This document shows, one piece after another, positions 35,568 to 44,880 of a DNA stretch of 64,000 nt. The notes under the pieces were generated by a model. It ran no database searches, was not told where the DNA came from, and saw only the letters and a program-made list of their open reading frames with translations. The stretch covers positions 1 to 64,000 of the forward strand of contig CAZTTG010000012.1 of NCBI GenBank assembly GCA_964615935.1, in the 5' to 3' direction. The stretch comes from CAZTTG01 sp964615935. Lineage in GTDB: Bacteria; Planctomycetota; UBA1135; GCA-002686595. How positions within the stretch are numbered: position 1 is the stretch's first letter; each line of letters opens with the position of its first letter. The position numbers were made by a program, and so were the translations under genes.

Positions 35568-35827
35568 CCCTCTCCCAACGTATTCCTCACCCCTGGCTCC
35601 AGCCCCGCCGCCGGCCTCGCATGGGGCGGCTCGCCGCGGGGTACCATGGCCCGCTCCCACCGCTGACCGCCGCGGTCTCGGGGCGGGGCGCTTCGAGGCC
35701 AAAGAGTGAGAGAAACGCAAGAATCCGACCCGGCGCCCGCCCGCGGGCGCGGGGGAGCGCCCCGCCTTCCCGATCCCGGTGGTGTGGGGTCGGAGGCACG
35801 GATATCCTGGCTGCCCTTTTCCAGGCG

Positions 35828-37453
35828 ATGTCCACCCACACCATGACCCGTCCCATCCTCTTCGGTGCCGCCGCGCTCCTCGCGGCGCTCGCCGCCTGTC
35901 GCTCGGCCGGGGAGCACCAGCTCGCGGCCGACGACGAGGTCTACGGGATCCTGGAGGAGCGCCGCGCCGAGCTCGTCGCCACGCCCGACGCCTTCTCCAT
36001 CGATCCCCCTCCCGACAGCCTGCGGGCGCGAATCCTGGCCGGCGAGGTCGAGGAGGTCGGACCCCTCGACGTCCTGACCTGCCTGGAGGTCGCCGCCGAG
36101 AGCAACCGCGACTACCAGCGCCAGCGGGAGCAGCTCTACCTGGAGGCCCTCGACCTCACCTTCGAGCGCTACCGCTTCGGCACCCAGCCCTCGGCCATGC
36201 TGGGGGCCTTCGTCAGCGGCGAGGGCCGCACGGCGAACACCGCCCAGGCCGACGCCGACCTGGGCCTCTCGCGCCTGCTCGGAACCGGGGCGCAGATCGT
36301 GGGGGACATCGGCCTCTCGCTGTTCCGCTCGCTCTCCAGCGGCGACGGCTGGGACGCGGTCAGCCAGGTCTCCCTCTCGATCGCCCAGCCGCTCCTGGGC
36401 GGCTCGGGGGCCAAGATCGTGCTGGAGTCGCTGACCCAGGCCGAGCGCAACGTGCTCTACGAGGTGCGCTCCTACGAGCGCTACCGGCGCACCCTGGCGG
36501 TGGACGTGGCGGGTCGCCTCTACCGCCTGCTGCAGCAGGCCGACGCGGTCGCGAACCAGCAGGCCAACTTCGCCAGCCTGACCGCCCTGCGGGAGCGCAA
36601 CGAGGAGCTGGCCCGAGCGGGTCGCCTGAGCGACATCCAGGCCGACCAGGCGCGGCAGGACGAGCTCTCCTCGCGCAACCGCCTGATCGTGGAGCAGCAG
36701 CGCTTCGAGGGCCAGATGGACGACTTCAAGCTCTTCCTGGGCCTGCCCATCGAGACTCGCCTGATGCTCGACCCCCAGGTGCTCGACGAGCTGGGCGAGC
36801 TGGAGGACCTCGCCATCCCCGAGGAGAAGGCGATCACCATCGGCCTGCGCGAGCGCCTCGACTTCCGGACCGTCCTGGAGCAGGTGGAGGACTCCGAGCG
36901 ACTGGTGGAGGTGAGGGCCGACGCCCTGCGCGCGACTCTGGACCTCGTGGCCCAGGGGGAAATGACCTCGGCCGAGGGCCAGCCGCTCAGCTTCCCCGGG
37001 AGCCAGGCGGACTGGTCGCTCTCCCTGGACCTGGACCTGCCCATCGACCGCCTCTCGGAGCGCAACTCCTACCGCTCGGCCCAGATCTCCCTGCAGGCGG
37101 CTCGGCGCGGCGCCAAGGAGCAGGAGGACATCATCCGGGCGGACCTGCGCGACGCCCTGCGCCAGACCCGCGCCGACGGCGAGTCCTGGCGCATCCGGGT
37201 GAACGCGGTCACGCTGGCCGAGCGCCGGGTGGAGAGCGCCAACCTCAACCTGGAGGCCGGGCGGGCCACCACCCGGGACGTGCTGGAGGCCCAGGAGTCC
37301 CTGCTGGACAACCAGAACGCCGAGACCCAGGCCCTGATCGACTTTCACCTGAGCCGCCTGAACCTGTACCTGGATCTGGAGATCCTGCGCGTCGACCCCT
37401 CGGGGATCGACGTGGATCCCGAGCTCTTCGCCGAACTGGCCGAGGAGGATTGA
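35828..37453 (+). CDS. TolC-like outer-membrane efflux lipoprotein
   Basis: 541 residues (ATG 35828; an ATG at 35843 is also possible). A lipobox LAACRS gives a lipidated Cys near residue 24. Two OEP repeats follow, with long amphipathic helices (QRQREQLYLEALDLTFERY; LESLTQAERNVLYEVRSYER; QADQARQDELSSRNRLIVEQ; NLNLEAGRATTRDVLEAQES) typical of the alpha-barrel of TolC/NodT-type channels. It forms the outer-membrane duct of a tripartite exporter. The next three genes encode the adaptor and MacB components, with no gaps, so this is a complete operon. A TATCCT hexamer at 35803-35808 could be its promoter. Confidence 0.88.
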   Translation: MSTHTMTRPILFGAAALLAALAACRSAGEHQLAADDEVYGILEERRAELVATPDAFSIDPPPDSLRARILAGEVEEVGPLDVLTCLEVAAESNRDYQRQREQLYLEALDLTFERYRFGTQPSAMLGAFVSGEGRTANTAQADADLGLSRLLGTGAQIVGDIGLSLFRSLSSGDGWDAVSQVSLSIAQPLLGGSGAKIVLESLTQAERNVLYEVRSYERYRRTLAVDVAGRLYRLLQQADAVANQQANFASLTALRERNEELARAGRLSDIQADQARQDELSSRNRLIVEQQRFEGQMDDFKLFLGLPIETRLMLDPQVLDELGELEDLAIPEEKAITIGLRERLDFRTVLEQVEDSERLVEVRADALRATLDLVAQGEMTSAEGQPLSFPGSQADWSLSLDLDLPIDRLSERNSYRSAQISLQAARRGAKEQEDIIRADLRDALRQTRADGESWRIRVNAVTLAERRVESANLNLEAGRATTRDVLEAQESLLDNQNAETQALIDFHLSRLNLYLDLEILRVDPSGIDVDPELFAELAEED

Positions 37454-39370
37454 ATGGCACGTAATAGGGGTTTCCCCATCGGCCGCGTCCTGGCAATGGC
37501 GATCGTCGCCGCGGCACTCATCTGGTACGGGAACGGCCGCTGGTACAACCAGAACGCCGTGGATGAGATCCGCGGCGTGGCCGTGCGGCGCGGCCCCCTG
37601 CGCATCAGCGTGGTCGAGCGCGGCAACCTGAAGGCCGCCGACAGCGTGGTTCTCAAGAGCGAGATCGAGGGCCGCGCCACCATCCTGTTCCTGATCGACG
37701 AGGGGACCTACGTCGAGGAGGGGCAGAAGGTCTGCGAGCTGGACGTGACCGAGCTCATCGACCGTCGATTCCAGCGCGAGATCTCGGAGCGCAACGCCCA
37801 CGCGAGCTTCGTCAAGTCGCAGCAGGCCTACGAGATCCAGAAGAGCCAGAACGAGAGCGACATCGCCAAAGCCGAGCAGAACCTGGAGTTCGCAGGCAGC
37901 GACCTCCAGCAGTACGTGGAGGCCACCCAGCCGCTGGAGGAGAAGAAGGCCCAGGAGGACCTGGCCCTGGCGGAGGGGGAGTTCCAGCGCGCCAAGGACA
38001 CCCTGAAGTGGACCGAGAAGCTGGCCGAGAAGGGCATCGTGACCCAGATGGAGCTGGATGCCGACAGGCTGAGCCTGCTGGCCACCGAGTCCCGGCTGGA
38101 CCAGCGCAGGCGCGAGCTCGAGGCCATGCGCGAGTACGACTTCGTCAAGAACAAGAAGGAGCTGGAGGCCAACCTGGAGGAGGCCGAGCGCGAGCTGGCG
38201 CGGGTCAACCTGCAGGCCATGGCGCGCATCGTGGACTACGAGGCGGCGCTGGAGACCGACGAGGCCAAGTGGAACCTCGAGAAGGACGAGCTGCAGAAGC
38301 TCGACCAGCAGATCGACAAGGCCGTCATGCTGGCCCCCAGGGCCGGCATGGTGGTGTACGCCAAGGAGGAGGGCCGCCACCGCTGGGGCGGGGGCGAGCC
38401 CATCGAGGTGGGCACCGAGGTCCACGAGCGCCAGGAGATCATCACCATCCCCAACACCGGCGGGATGATCGCCGAGGCCAGCCTGCACGAGTCGGTCCTC
38501 AAACAGGTCGAGCCGGGCCTGCCCTGCACCATTCAGGTGGACGCCCTGCCCGGGCGCGAGTTCCAGGGCTGGGTGGACTTCGTGGCCATGCTGGCCGACC
38601 AGAACAGCTGGTTCGCCAACCCCAACGTGCGGCTGTACCGCACCCGGGTCAGGATCCAGGACGCGATCGAGGAGATGCGGCCGGGCATGTCCTGCAGCAT
38701 CGAGATCCTGGTGGAGGACATCGAGGACACGCTCTTCGTGCCGGCGCAGTCGATCTTCCGCGACGGCGGCGCCAACGTCTGCTTCGTGGCCAACGGTTCG
38801 GCCGACCACCAGCGCGTGGTGGAGGTGGGGCGCTACAACGACAAGTGGATCCAGGTCCTGGGCGGGCTCGAGGAGGGCGAGGTGGTGCTCCTCGCCGCCC
38901 CGCCGGACTTCGTCCCCCAGGCCGCGCCCGAGCAGAATGGCGAGTTCCCCGAGGCGGTGCCAGGCGCGCCGCCCGGGCAGCCCGCGGGCATGTCGCAGGA
39001 GAGGCCAGCGGGAATGCCGGAGCGCGGGGCGGGCGACGTGGGCGGGCGCGGGATGCCGGGCAGGTCCGGCGGGGAGCTCCCCGAGGGCGCGGGCCGCCAG
39101 TTCACCGAGGAGGAGATCCAGCAGTTCAGCGAGCGCATGGGCCGCGAGTTCACCGAGGAGGAGATCGAGAGGTTCCGCGAGCTCCGCGCCCGCCGTCAGG
39201 CCGGCGAGGGCGGGCAGGGCGGCGGGATGCCCGGGCGCGGAGGGGGCGCGGGCAAGGCACCCGGAGGCGGACGGTCCCCGCGGGGCGGCGGGCAGCCCCG
39301 CGGCGGCGGGGAGGACTCCCGGGACGCGGGCGGCGCTCCGGAGCCGCCCGACGACGGCTCGGATTCCTGA
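37454..39370 (+). CDS. macA: MacA-type periplasmic adaptor (HlyD family) with unusual C-terminal tail
   Basis: 638 residues. It starts directly after the TolC-like stop, with GAGGAGGA as ribosome binding site. A single N-terminal transmembrane helix (VLAMAIVAAALIWYG) is followed by a lipoyl/barrel-sandwich part, a long coiled-coil hairpin (about residues 100-300) and beta-barrel domains (GMIAEASLHESVLKQVEPG; MSCSIEILVEDIEDTLFVP). It links MacB to the outer-membrane channel. From about residue 490 there is an extra, low-complexity Gly/Pro/Arg/Glu tail with two copies of a FTEEEI-type motif (about 565-590). That tail is not part of usual MacA proteins, which are about 370-450 residues. Confidence 0.88.
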   Translation: MARNRGFPIGRVLAMAIVAAALIWYGNGRWYNQNAVDEIRGVAVRRGPLRISVVERGNLKAADSVVLKSEIEGRATILFLIDEGTYVEEGQKVCELDVTELIDRRFQREISERNAHASFVKSQQAYEIQKSQNESDIAKAEQNLEFAGSDLQQYVEATQPLEEKKAQEDLALAEGEFQRAKDTLKWTEKLAEKGIVTQMELDADRLSLLATESRLDQRRRELEAMREYDFVKNKKELEANLEEAERELARVNLQAMARIVDYEAALETDEAKWNLEKDELQKLDQQIDKAVMLAPRAGMVVYAKEEGRHRWGGGEPIEVGTEVHERQEIITIPNTGGMIAEASLHESVLKQVEPGLPCTIQVDALPGREFQGWVDFVAMLADQNSWFANPNVRLYRTRVRIQDAIEEMRPGMSCSIEILVEDIEDTLFVPAQSIFRDGGANVCFVANGSADHQRVVEVGRYNDKWIQVLGGLEEGEVVLLAAPPDFVPQAAPEQNGEFPEAVPGAPPGQPAGMSQERPAGMPERGAGDVGGRGMPGRSGGELPEGAGRQFTEEEIQQFSERMGREFTEEEIERFRELRARRQAGEGGQGGGMPGRGGGAGKAPGGGRSPRGGGQPRGGGEDSRDAGGAPEPPDDGSDS

Positions 39371-39384
39371 GGGGGCGCGGCGTC

Positions 39385-40089
39385 ATGAGCGAGACCGTGG
39401 CCGAGCTGCGCGACGTCAGCCGCATCTACCAGATGGGCGACAACCGGGTCGTGGCCCTGGAGAACATCGACATCGACTTCCGGCAGGGCGAGTACTGGGC
39501 GGTCATGGGCAGCTCGGGCAGCGGCAAGTCCACCCTGCTCAACATCCTGGGCTGCATCGACCGGCCCAGCGGGGGGGAGTACACCATCCGCGGACGGGCC
39601 CTCAGCGGGCTCGACGACGACGAGCTCTCCGAGATGCGCAGCCTGCACCTGGGCTTCGTGTTCCAGTCCTACAACCTGATCCCGCAGCTCAACGTGATGG
39701 AGAACATCCTGGTGCCGCTCTCGTACCAGGACGACCCGCCGGACAACGGCGAGGAGCGCGCCGAGGCCCTGGCCGAGCGCGTCGGCCTGGCCGACCGCCT
39801 CCACCACCGGCCGCTGGAGCTCTCCGGAGGCCAGCAGCAGCGGGTCGCCATCGCCCGCGCCCTGGTCAACGACCCGGCCCTGATCCTGGCGGACGAGGCC
39901 ACCGGAAACCTGGACAGCACGACCACGGCCGAGATCCTCGACCTCTTCGACGACCTGCACGCGGAGGGCAAGACCATCGTGCTGGTCACCCACGAGGCGA
40001 GCATCGGCGAGCGCGCCGGGTGCCTGCTGCGGCTCAAGGACGGCCAGATCGAGGAGGCCCGTCGCCCCGGAGGGGGAGGCCGCGCGTGA
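39385..40089 (+). CDS. macB: MacB-type ABC transporter ATPase
   Basis: 234 residues. It has all ABC motifs: Walker A GSSGSGKST, Q-loop FVFQSYNLIPQLNVMENI, signature LSGGQQQRVAIARALV, Walker B LILADEATGNLDS and H-loop VLVTHEA. The sequence pattern is that of the LolD/MacB (mechanotransmission) class. The ATPase and permease are separate polypeptides here. The GTG of the permease overlaps its stop. Likely exports a peptide, lipid or lipoprotein-type substrate through the TolC-like duct. Confidence 0.93.
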   Translation: MSETVAELRDVSRIYQMGDNRVVALENIDIDFRQGEYWAVMGSSGSGKSTLLNILGCIDRPSGGEYTIRGRALSGLDDDELSEMRSLHLGFVFQSYNLIPQLNVMENILVPLSYQDDPPDNGEERAEALAERVGLADRLHHRPLELSGGQQQRVAIARALVNDPALILADEATGNLDSTTTAEILDLFDDLHAEGKTIVLVTHEASIGERAGCLLRLKDGQIEEARRPGGGGRA

Positions 40090-41363
40090 GGCAGCAGCCG
40101 CTCCTGAGGGCCTTCCGCATCGGCGTGCAGAGCCTGCTGCTGCACAAGCTGAGGAGCCTCCTGACCACCCTGGGGGTGCTCTTCGGCACCAGCAGCGTGA
40201 TCGCCATGCTGGCCATCGGCGAGGGGGCCAGCGAGGAGGCCCAGGAACAGATCCGCCGCCTGGGCAGCCTGAACGTCATCCTGCGCAGCATCAAGCCGCC
40301 CGAGGACTTCAACACCGGGAACCAGCAGTCGCGGGTGATCAGCTACGGCCTCACCTACGCCGACATGGAGCGCGTCCAGCAGACCTTCCCGGCGGTCCGC
40401 CGGGTGGTGCCGGTGCGGGAGCTGCCCGAGGAGGTGCGCCGTGAGGAGCGCGTGCTCATGCCCCGGGTCCTGGGGACCCTGCCGGTGTACGCGGAGGTGA
40501 CCGGCCGCGAGGTCCTGCCCGGCGGGCGCTTCCTGTCCGACGCCGATCACGACCGGGTGGCCAACGTGTGCGTGCTGGGCTACGAGGTGGCCCGCTACCT
40601 CTTCCCCGTGCAGGACGCGCTCGGCCAGCGGGTCAAGATCGGAGGCGACTACTACACCGCGGTGGGGATTCTGCCGCCGCGCGTGCGGCAGTCCAGCGAC
40701 GCCGCCCAGCCCGGCGAGGAGACCACCGCCGAGGTCTTCATCCCCCTGGAGACCGCGCGCAAGTGGTACGGCAACATGCAGGTCAAGATGCGCTCCGGCA
40801 GCCAGGAGATGGAGGAGATCGAGCTGCACGAGCTGGTGATCGAGGTGGACGCGGCCGAGCACGTCCCCCTGGTGGCCGACGCGTCGCGCGAGATGCTGCG
40901 GCGCAGCCACGACCAGAGCGACTACGAGATCGTGGTCCCCCTGGAGCTCCTGGAGAAGGCACGGAGGACCAAGCGCATCTTCAACATCGTGCTGGGCTCC
41001 ATCGCCGGGATCAGCCTGCTGGTGGGGGGCATCGGCATCATGAACGTGATGCTGGCCACGGTGACCGAGCGCACGCGGGAGATCGGTATCCGCCGGGCCC
41101 TGGGGGCCAAGCGCCGCCACATCGTGACCCAGTTCCTGGTGGAGACGATCACCCTCTCGGTGGGGGGCGGCCTCCTCGGGGTGGCCCTGGGTCTGGCCAT
41201 CCCCATCGCGGTGGAGCACTTCGCCGAGATGCGGACCATCGTGACCCCGGCCGCGCCGCTCCTGGCCTTCGGGATCTCAGCGGCGGTGGGGATCATCTTC
41301 GGGCTGTACCCGGCCTGGCGGGCGGCGGCCATGGACCCGGTGGAAGCCCTGCGGCACGAGTAG
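40086..41363 (+). CDS. MacB-type ABC transporter permease
   Basis: 425 residues, GTG start overlapping the ATPase stop (GTGA). Topology is the MacB type: one N-terminal helix (RSLLTTLGVLFGTSSVIAMLAIG), a large periplasmic domain (about residues 60-290) and three C-terminal helices. Motifs GGIGIMNVMLATVTERTREIGIRRALGA and the C-terminal AAAMDPVEALRHE belong to the FtsX/MacB permease families. With the TolC-like, MacA-like and ATPase genes it completes the exporter. Substrate unknown; no antibiotic-biosynthesis or bacteriocin gene is nearby. Confidence 0.93.
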   Translation: MRQQPLLRAFRIGVQSLLLHKLRSLLTTLGVLFGTSSVIAMLAIGEGASEEAQEQIRRLGSLNVILRSIKPPEDFNTGNQQSRVISYGLTYADMERVQQTFPAVRRVVPVRELPEEVRREERVLMPRVLGTLPVYAEVTGREVLPGGRFLSDADHDRVANVCVLGYEVARYLFPVQDALGQRVKIGGDYYTAVGILPPRVRQSSDAAQPGEETTAEVFIPLETARKWYGNMQVKMRSGSQEMEEIELHELVIEVDAAEHVPLVADASREMLRRSHDQSDYEIVVPLELLEKARRTKRIFNIVLGSIAGISLLVGGIGIMNVMLATVTERTREIGIRRALGAKRRHIVTQFLVETITLSVGGGLLGVALGLAIPIAVEHFAEMRTIVTPAAPLLAFGISAAVGIIFGLYPAWRAAAMDPVEALRHE

Positions 41364-41435
41364 GGGGCCCTCGGTGCCACGGGTATCGAGGAGACATCTG
41401 TCAGGGGGCAGATTCGACGATCCCGGCGTCCGACC

Positions 41436-42965
41436 TCATAGCCCCGGCGCCCGCAGGGCCAGGGCCTCCGCCAGGTGGCGCGCGTCGACGCGATCCCTCC
41501 CCTCCATGTCCGCGGCCGTGCGCGCCACCCGGCGCACGGACTGGACGGCGCGGGCCGAGAGGCTCCGCAGGCGCGCGGCGCGCTCGAGCAGCACCCGCGA
41601 CTCCCCGTCGAGCGCGGCCGCGCGGTCCAGCTCCTCCCCGCCCAGGCCCGCGTTGAGGAGCGGACCCTGGCGCGCGGTCATCCGCTCCTGCGCGGCCTGC
41701 ACCCGGCGGCGGAGCTCCCTCCCCGAGCTGCGCCCGGATGGCCGAGGCTCGCCGCGCGGCGCGAGCTCCTCCAGCGCCGGGCAGGCCAGCTCCACCCGCA
41801 GATCGATGCGATCGAGGAGCGGCCCCGAGATGCGCCGGCGGTAGCGCTCCACGTGGAAGGGTGGACAGCGGCAGGGGACGCGGGGATGTCCCCGGTACCC
41901 GCAGGGGCAGGGATTCATGGCCGCGATGAGCTGGAAGCGCGCGGGGAGCTCGAGCTGGCGGCCGGCGCGGCTGATGCAGACCGAACCCGCCTCCAGGGGC
42001 TGCCGCAGGGCCTCGAGCACCTCGCGCCGGAACTCGGGCAGCTCGTCGAGGAAGAGCACTCCGCCGTGGGCCAGGGTCACCTCGCCGGGGCCCGGCGGCG
42101 AGCCGCCTCCCACCAGGCCGGCGTAGCTCACCGTGTGGTGAGGCGCGCGGAAGGGGCGGACGCTCGCCAGCCCGCCGGGCCACCGGCCGCTGGCCGAGAG
42201 AACGCGGGTGATCTCGAGCCGCTCGGGGAGATCCGGCGGCGGCAGGAGGCTCCCCAGGCAGCGGGCCAGCATGGACTTCCCGATGCCCGGAGCGCCGATC
42301 AGGAGGAGCCCGTGCCCACCCGCGGCCGCGATCGCCAGGGCCAGCTTGGCCTCCTCCTGCCCCCGCACGCGATCCAGGGGCTCCTCGCCGGCCGGCTCGA
42401 CCGGCGGCAGCTCGCGCGGCCGGGCTCTCGGGAGCCGCCCCTCCGGGTCGGTCAGGTGCCGGACGACCTCCTCCAGCCGGGCGGCCGCGTGTGCCCGAAC
42501 TCCCGGCACGCAGGCCGCCTCCTCGGCCGTGGCGGTCGACGCGATCACGCGCCGGACCCCGATCTCCCGCGCCGCCAGGGTCGCGGCCAGGCCTCCGGGC
42601 ACCGCGTGGAGCCGGCCGTCGATGCCCACCTCACCGAGGAGCAGGACCCCCTCGAGCTCCCGCGGGTCGAAGTGGCCGGCGGCCGCGGCCGAGCACAGGG
42701 CCAGGGCCAGGTCCAGGATCTCCCCGGACTTGCGCCGCGCCGCGGGCACCAGGTTCAGGAAGAGGGTCCCGCTGGTGATCGCCAGGCGCGTGGCCTTGAG
42801 GGCGCACAGGAGCCGCCCCCGGCTCTCGCGGATCACCGCGTCCGGCAGGCCGGTGATCTGGACCTCGGTGCGCTCGGCCTCCCGGGGCTCGAAGCGAGCC
42901 TCGACCGTCACCAGCTCCGCCCCGGTTCCCACCAGGGAGGCCCCCAGCCCGCGTACCGCGTCCAC
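41436..42965 (-). CDS. comM: ComM / YifB family AAA+ helicase-like protein
   Basis: 509 residues from a GTG. N-terminal ChlI-type domain (LPDAVIRESRGRLLCALKA; LNLVPAARRKSGEILDLALAL), then an AAA+ Mg-chelatase domain with Walker A GAPGIGKS (about residue 222), RPFRAPHHTVSYAGLVGGG, Walker B GGVLFLDELPEF, the Cys-rich loop NPCPCGYRGHPRVPCRCP, and the C-terminal domain. In naturally transformable bacteria ComM drives branch migration during recombination of incoming DNA. The presence of pilT/B/C/A and comEC in the same window supports that role here. Convergent to the MacB operon. Confidence 0.9.
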   Translation of the reverse strand: MDAVRGLGASLVGTGAELVTVEARFEPREAERTEVQITGLPDAVIRESRGRLLCALKATRLAITSGTLFLNLVPAARRKSGEILDLALALCSAAAAGHFDPRELEGVLLLGEVGIDGRLHAVPGGLAATLAAREIGVRRVIASTATAEEAACVPGVRAHAAARLEEVVRHLTDPEGRLPRARPRELPPVEPAGEEPLDRVRGQEEAKLALAIAAAGGHGLLLIGAPGIGKSMLARCLGSLLPPPDLPERLEITRVLSASGRWPGGLASVRPFRAPHHTVSYAGLVGGGSPPGPGEVTLAHGGVLFLDELPEFRREVLEALRQPLEAGSVCISRAGRQLELPARFQLIAAMNPCPCGYRGHPRVPCRCPPFHVERYRRRISGPLLDRIDLRVELACPALEELAPRGEPRPSGRSSGRELRRRVQAAQERMTARQGPLLNAGLGGEELDRAAALDGESRVLLERAARLRSLSARAVQSVRRVARTAADMEGRDRVDARHLAEALALRAPGL

Positions 42966-43031
42966 GCCGGGGAGACGCTCGCCGGAGCCGGCGGTTGCGG
43001 GGAATCTCCCGCCCTCGCGGGGTTGGTCGCC

Positions 43032-43049
43032 GGTCTCCTCGAGGAGACC
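43032..43049. terminator. Perfect palindrome between the FG-GAP gene and comM
   Basis: The sequence ggtctcctcgaggagacc is fully self-complementary. It begins 12 bp beyond the FG-GAP stop in the direction of transcription and may act as a terminator. Confidence 0.45.
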
Positions 43050-43060
43050 TTCAGGCCTTC

Positions 43061-44752
43061 TCAGTCACAGATCGTGAACGCCAGCGCGTCGGAGAGCCCG
43101 GTGGTGCTGGGGCTCGCGGGATCGCGGTACCAGTACTGGCAGTAGGTCCGCACGCCGGCCACCAGGTTCGCGTCCAGCCCGAGCTGGATCCACAGGTTCA
43201 TGTCGAAGGTGAAGAAGCCCGAGCAGTTGTTGGGCGGCGGATCCCCGCCCGAGCTCTGCACCGGCGTGCGCTTGAGCGGGGGCTTGGCGCACAGGGTGCC
43301 GCCCTGGAAGGGCATGGCCAGGGACTGCAGGCCGTAGAACAGGATCCCGTTCTTGTTGTTGATCACCTCGCGGGCGTCGATCAGGAAGGACTGCGGGAAG
43401 CTGGCGCTGGGGATGCCGGTCCCGGAGATCCGGGGCGTGCAGCCCAGGCTGTTCACCTTGGAGGTGCAGTAGACCGCCATGTCGCTGCAGCCGCCGGCGA
43501 ACAGGGTGGCGCTGCCCGAGTCGGCGCCGTTGTCGTCGTCTTCGGGGGCGCCCACCAGGAGGTCGTCGAAGCCGTCCCCGTTGGCGTCTCCGACCCCCGC
43601 GACGCTGGCGCCGAAGGCGTCGTAGGGGCTGCCTCCCGGGTAGGTCCGGAGCAGGCCGCCGGTGGCGCCGGAGAAGACGTGCACCCGGCCCAGGGTCGGT
43701 GACCCGAAGACGTCGAAGGGCTCGCCCACCAGGATGTCGTCCCGGCCGTCGGCGTCGAAGTCCCCGGCGCCCGCCACGGCGTTGCCGAAGCCGGTCCCGT
43801 TGGACGTCGCCGTCAGGGTGTGGATCAGAGATCCGTCGACGCCCGAGAACACGTAGGCGGCCCCGGGAATCGCTCCCCCCCCGGGCACGCGCGTGCCGAT
43901 GACGAAGTCCGGCACGCTGTCCAGGTTGACGAAGCCGGCGCTCGAGACCGAGTGGCCGAGCTGCTCGCCGGTGGCGCCGGCAAAGGGGTACAGCGGGGCG
44001 CCGTTCACCCCCAAGAAGACCACCGCCTGGCCCGCCCCGCCCGGCTGGCCGACGAGGAACTCGTCGTGGCCGTCGCTGTCGAGGTCGCCCACGCCCGCCA
44101 CCGCCCGGCCGAAGAAGCCGAAGGCCGCGGTGCCGCGGATCGTGTGGAGCACCGAGGCGTCGGCGCCCGAGAGCACCTGCACCATGCCGGCCGAGGTGAA
44201 GGGGACGTCGTGGAAGGGCGCGCCCACGATCACGTCGTCGAAGCCGTCCCAGTTGACGTCGCCGGCGCCGTCGACGGCGTAGCCGAACTCGTCGCCGCCG
44301 GCCACCCCGAGGAAGGTGTGGATGGGGACGCCGTTGAAGCCCGAGAAGACCTGCACCGCTCCGGCGGAGGGTCCGCCGCCGTCGGCCTTGGGAATGCCCA
44401 CCGCGACGTCCGGCACCAGGTCCCAGTCCACGTCGCCCGCGCCCGCGACCGAGAAGCCCAGCTGGTCTCCCACCACGGCGCCGTTGAAGGTGTGCAGCAC
44501 CGCCCCGGTCGCCCCCGAGTAGACCCTCACGCTCCCCGCGTCGGCGAAGGAGTTGTCGTCCAGCGGCGCCCCCACGGCGAAGTCGGGGATCCCGTCCCAG
44601 TCGACGTTGCCGATGCCGGCCACGCTGCGGCCGAACTCGTCTCCGGCGCCGTCTCCCCGGACGTGGAACAGACCCGACTGGCCGGCCGCGCCAGCCGCCA
44701 GGAGGGCGATGAGGAGGGGGGCTGCCAGCAGGGCCGAGGGACGTGTCTTCAT
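43061..44752 (-). CDS. Secreted seven-bladed FG-GAP beta-propeller protein
   Basis: 563 residues; ATG with GGAGGT 9 nt upstream. A Sec signal (LLAAPLLIALLAAGAAG) precedes seven integrin-alpha-like FG-GAP repeats, each with a variant of VAGVGDxDxDGxDDxLVGAP. Seven copies predict a seven-bladed propeller with calcium-binding loops. The last 150 residues form a Cys-rich beta domain (starting about YCTSKVNSLGCTPRIS) that I associate with planctomycete surface proteins. It is probably exported and involved in adhesion or in recognising an extracellular partner; no enzyme motif exists. Confidence 0.88.
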   Translation of the reverse strand: MKTRPSALLAAPLLIALLAAGAAGQSGLFHVRGDGAGDEFGRSVAGIGNVDWDGIPDFAVGAPLDDNSFADAGSVRVYSGATGAVLHTFNGAVVGDQLGFSVAGAGDVDWDLVPDVAVGIPKADGGGPSAGAVQVFSGFNGVPIHTFLGVAGGDEFGYAVDGAGDVNWDGFDDVIVGAPFHDVPFTSAGMVQVLSGADASVLHTIRGTAAFGFFGRAVAGVGDLDSDGHDEFLVGQPGGAGQAVVFLGVNGAPLYPFAGATGEQLGHSVSSAGFVNLDSVPDFVIGTRVPGGGAIPGAAYVFSGVDGSLIHTLTATSNGTGFGNAVAGAGDFDADGRDDILVGEPFDVFGSPTLGRVHVFSGATGGLLRTYPGGSPYDAFGASVAGVGDANGDGFDDLLVGAPEDDDNGADSGSATLFAGGCSDMAVYCTSKVNSLGCTPRISGTGIPSASFPQSFLIDAREVINNKNGILFYGLQSLAMPFQGGTLCAKPPLKRTPVQSSGGDPPPNNCSGFFTFDMNLWIQLGLDANLVAGVRTYCQYWYRDPASPSTTGLSDALAFTICD

Positions 44753-44867
44753 GGGGGGACCTCCGCGGAGGGGATGGCGCCGCCGGCTCGGACCCGCCAG
44801 GGAGCCGGCGCGGCTCTCATCAGCAACTATTGTACCGCACTCCCGCCGCCCGGGTCGGGTGGAGGGG

Positions 44868-44873
44868 TAGGCT
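44868..44873 (+). promoter_or_regulatory. Candidate -10 box (TAGGCT) for a leaderless amidase mRNA
   Basis: TAGGCT ends exactly 7 nt before the ATG at 44881. No Shine-Dalgarno separates them. Confidence 0.4.
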
Positions 44874-44880
44874 CTCGTCC

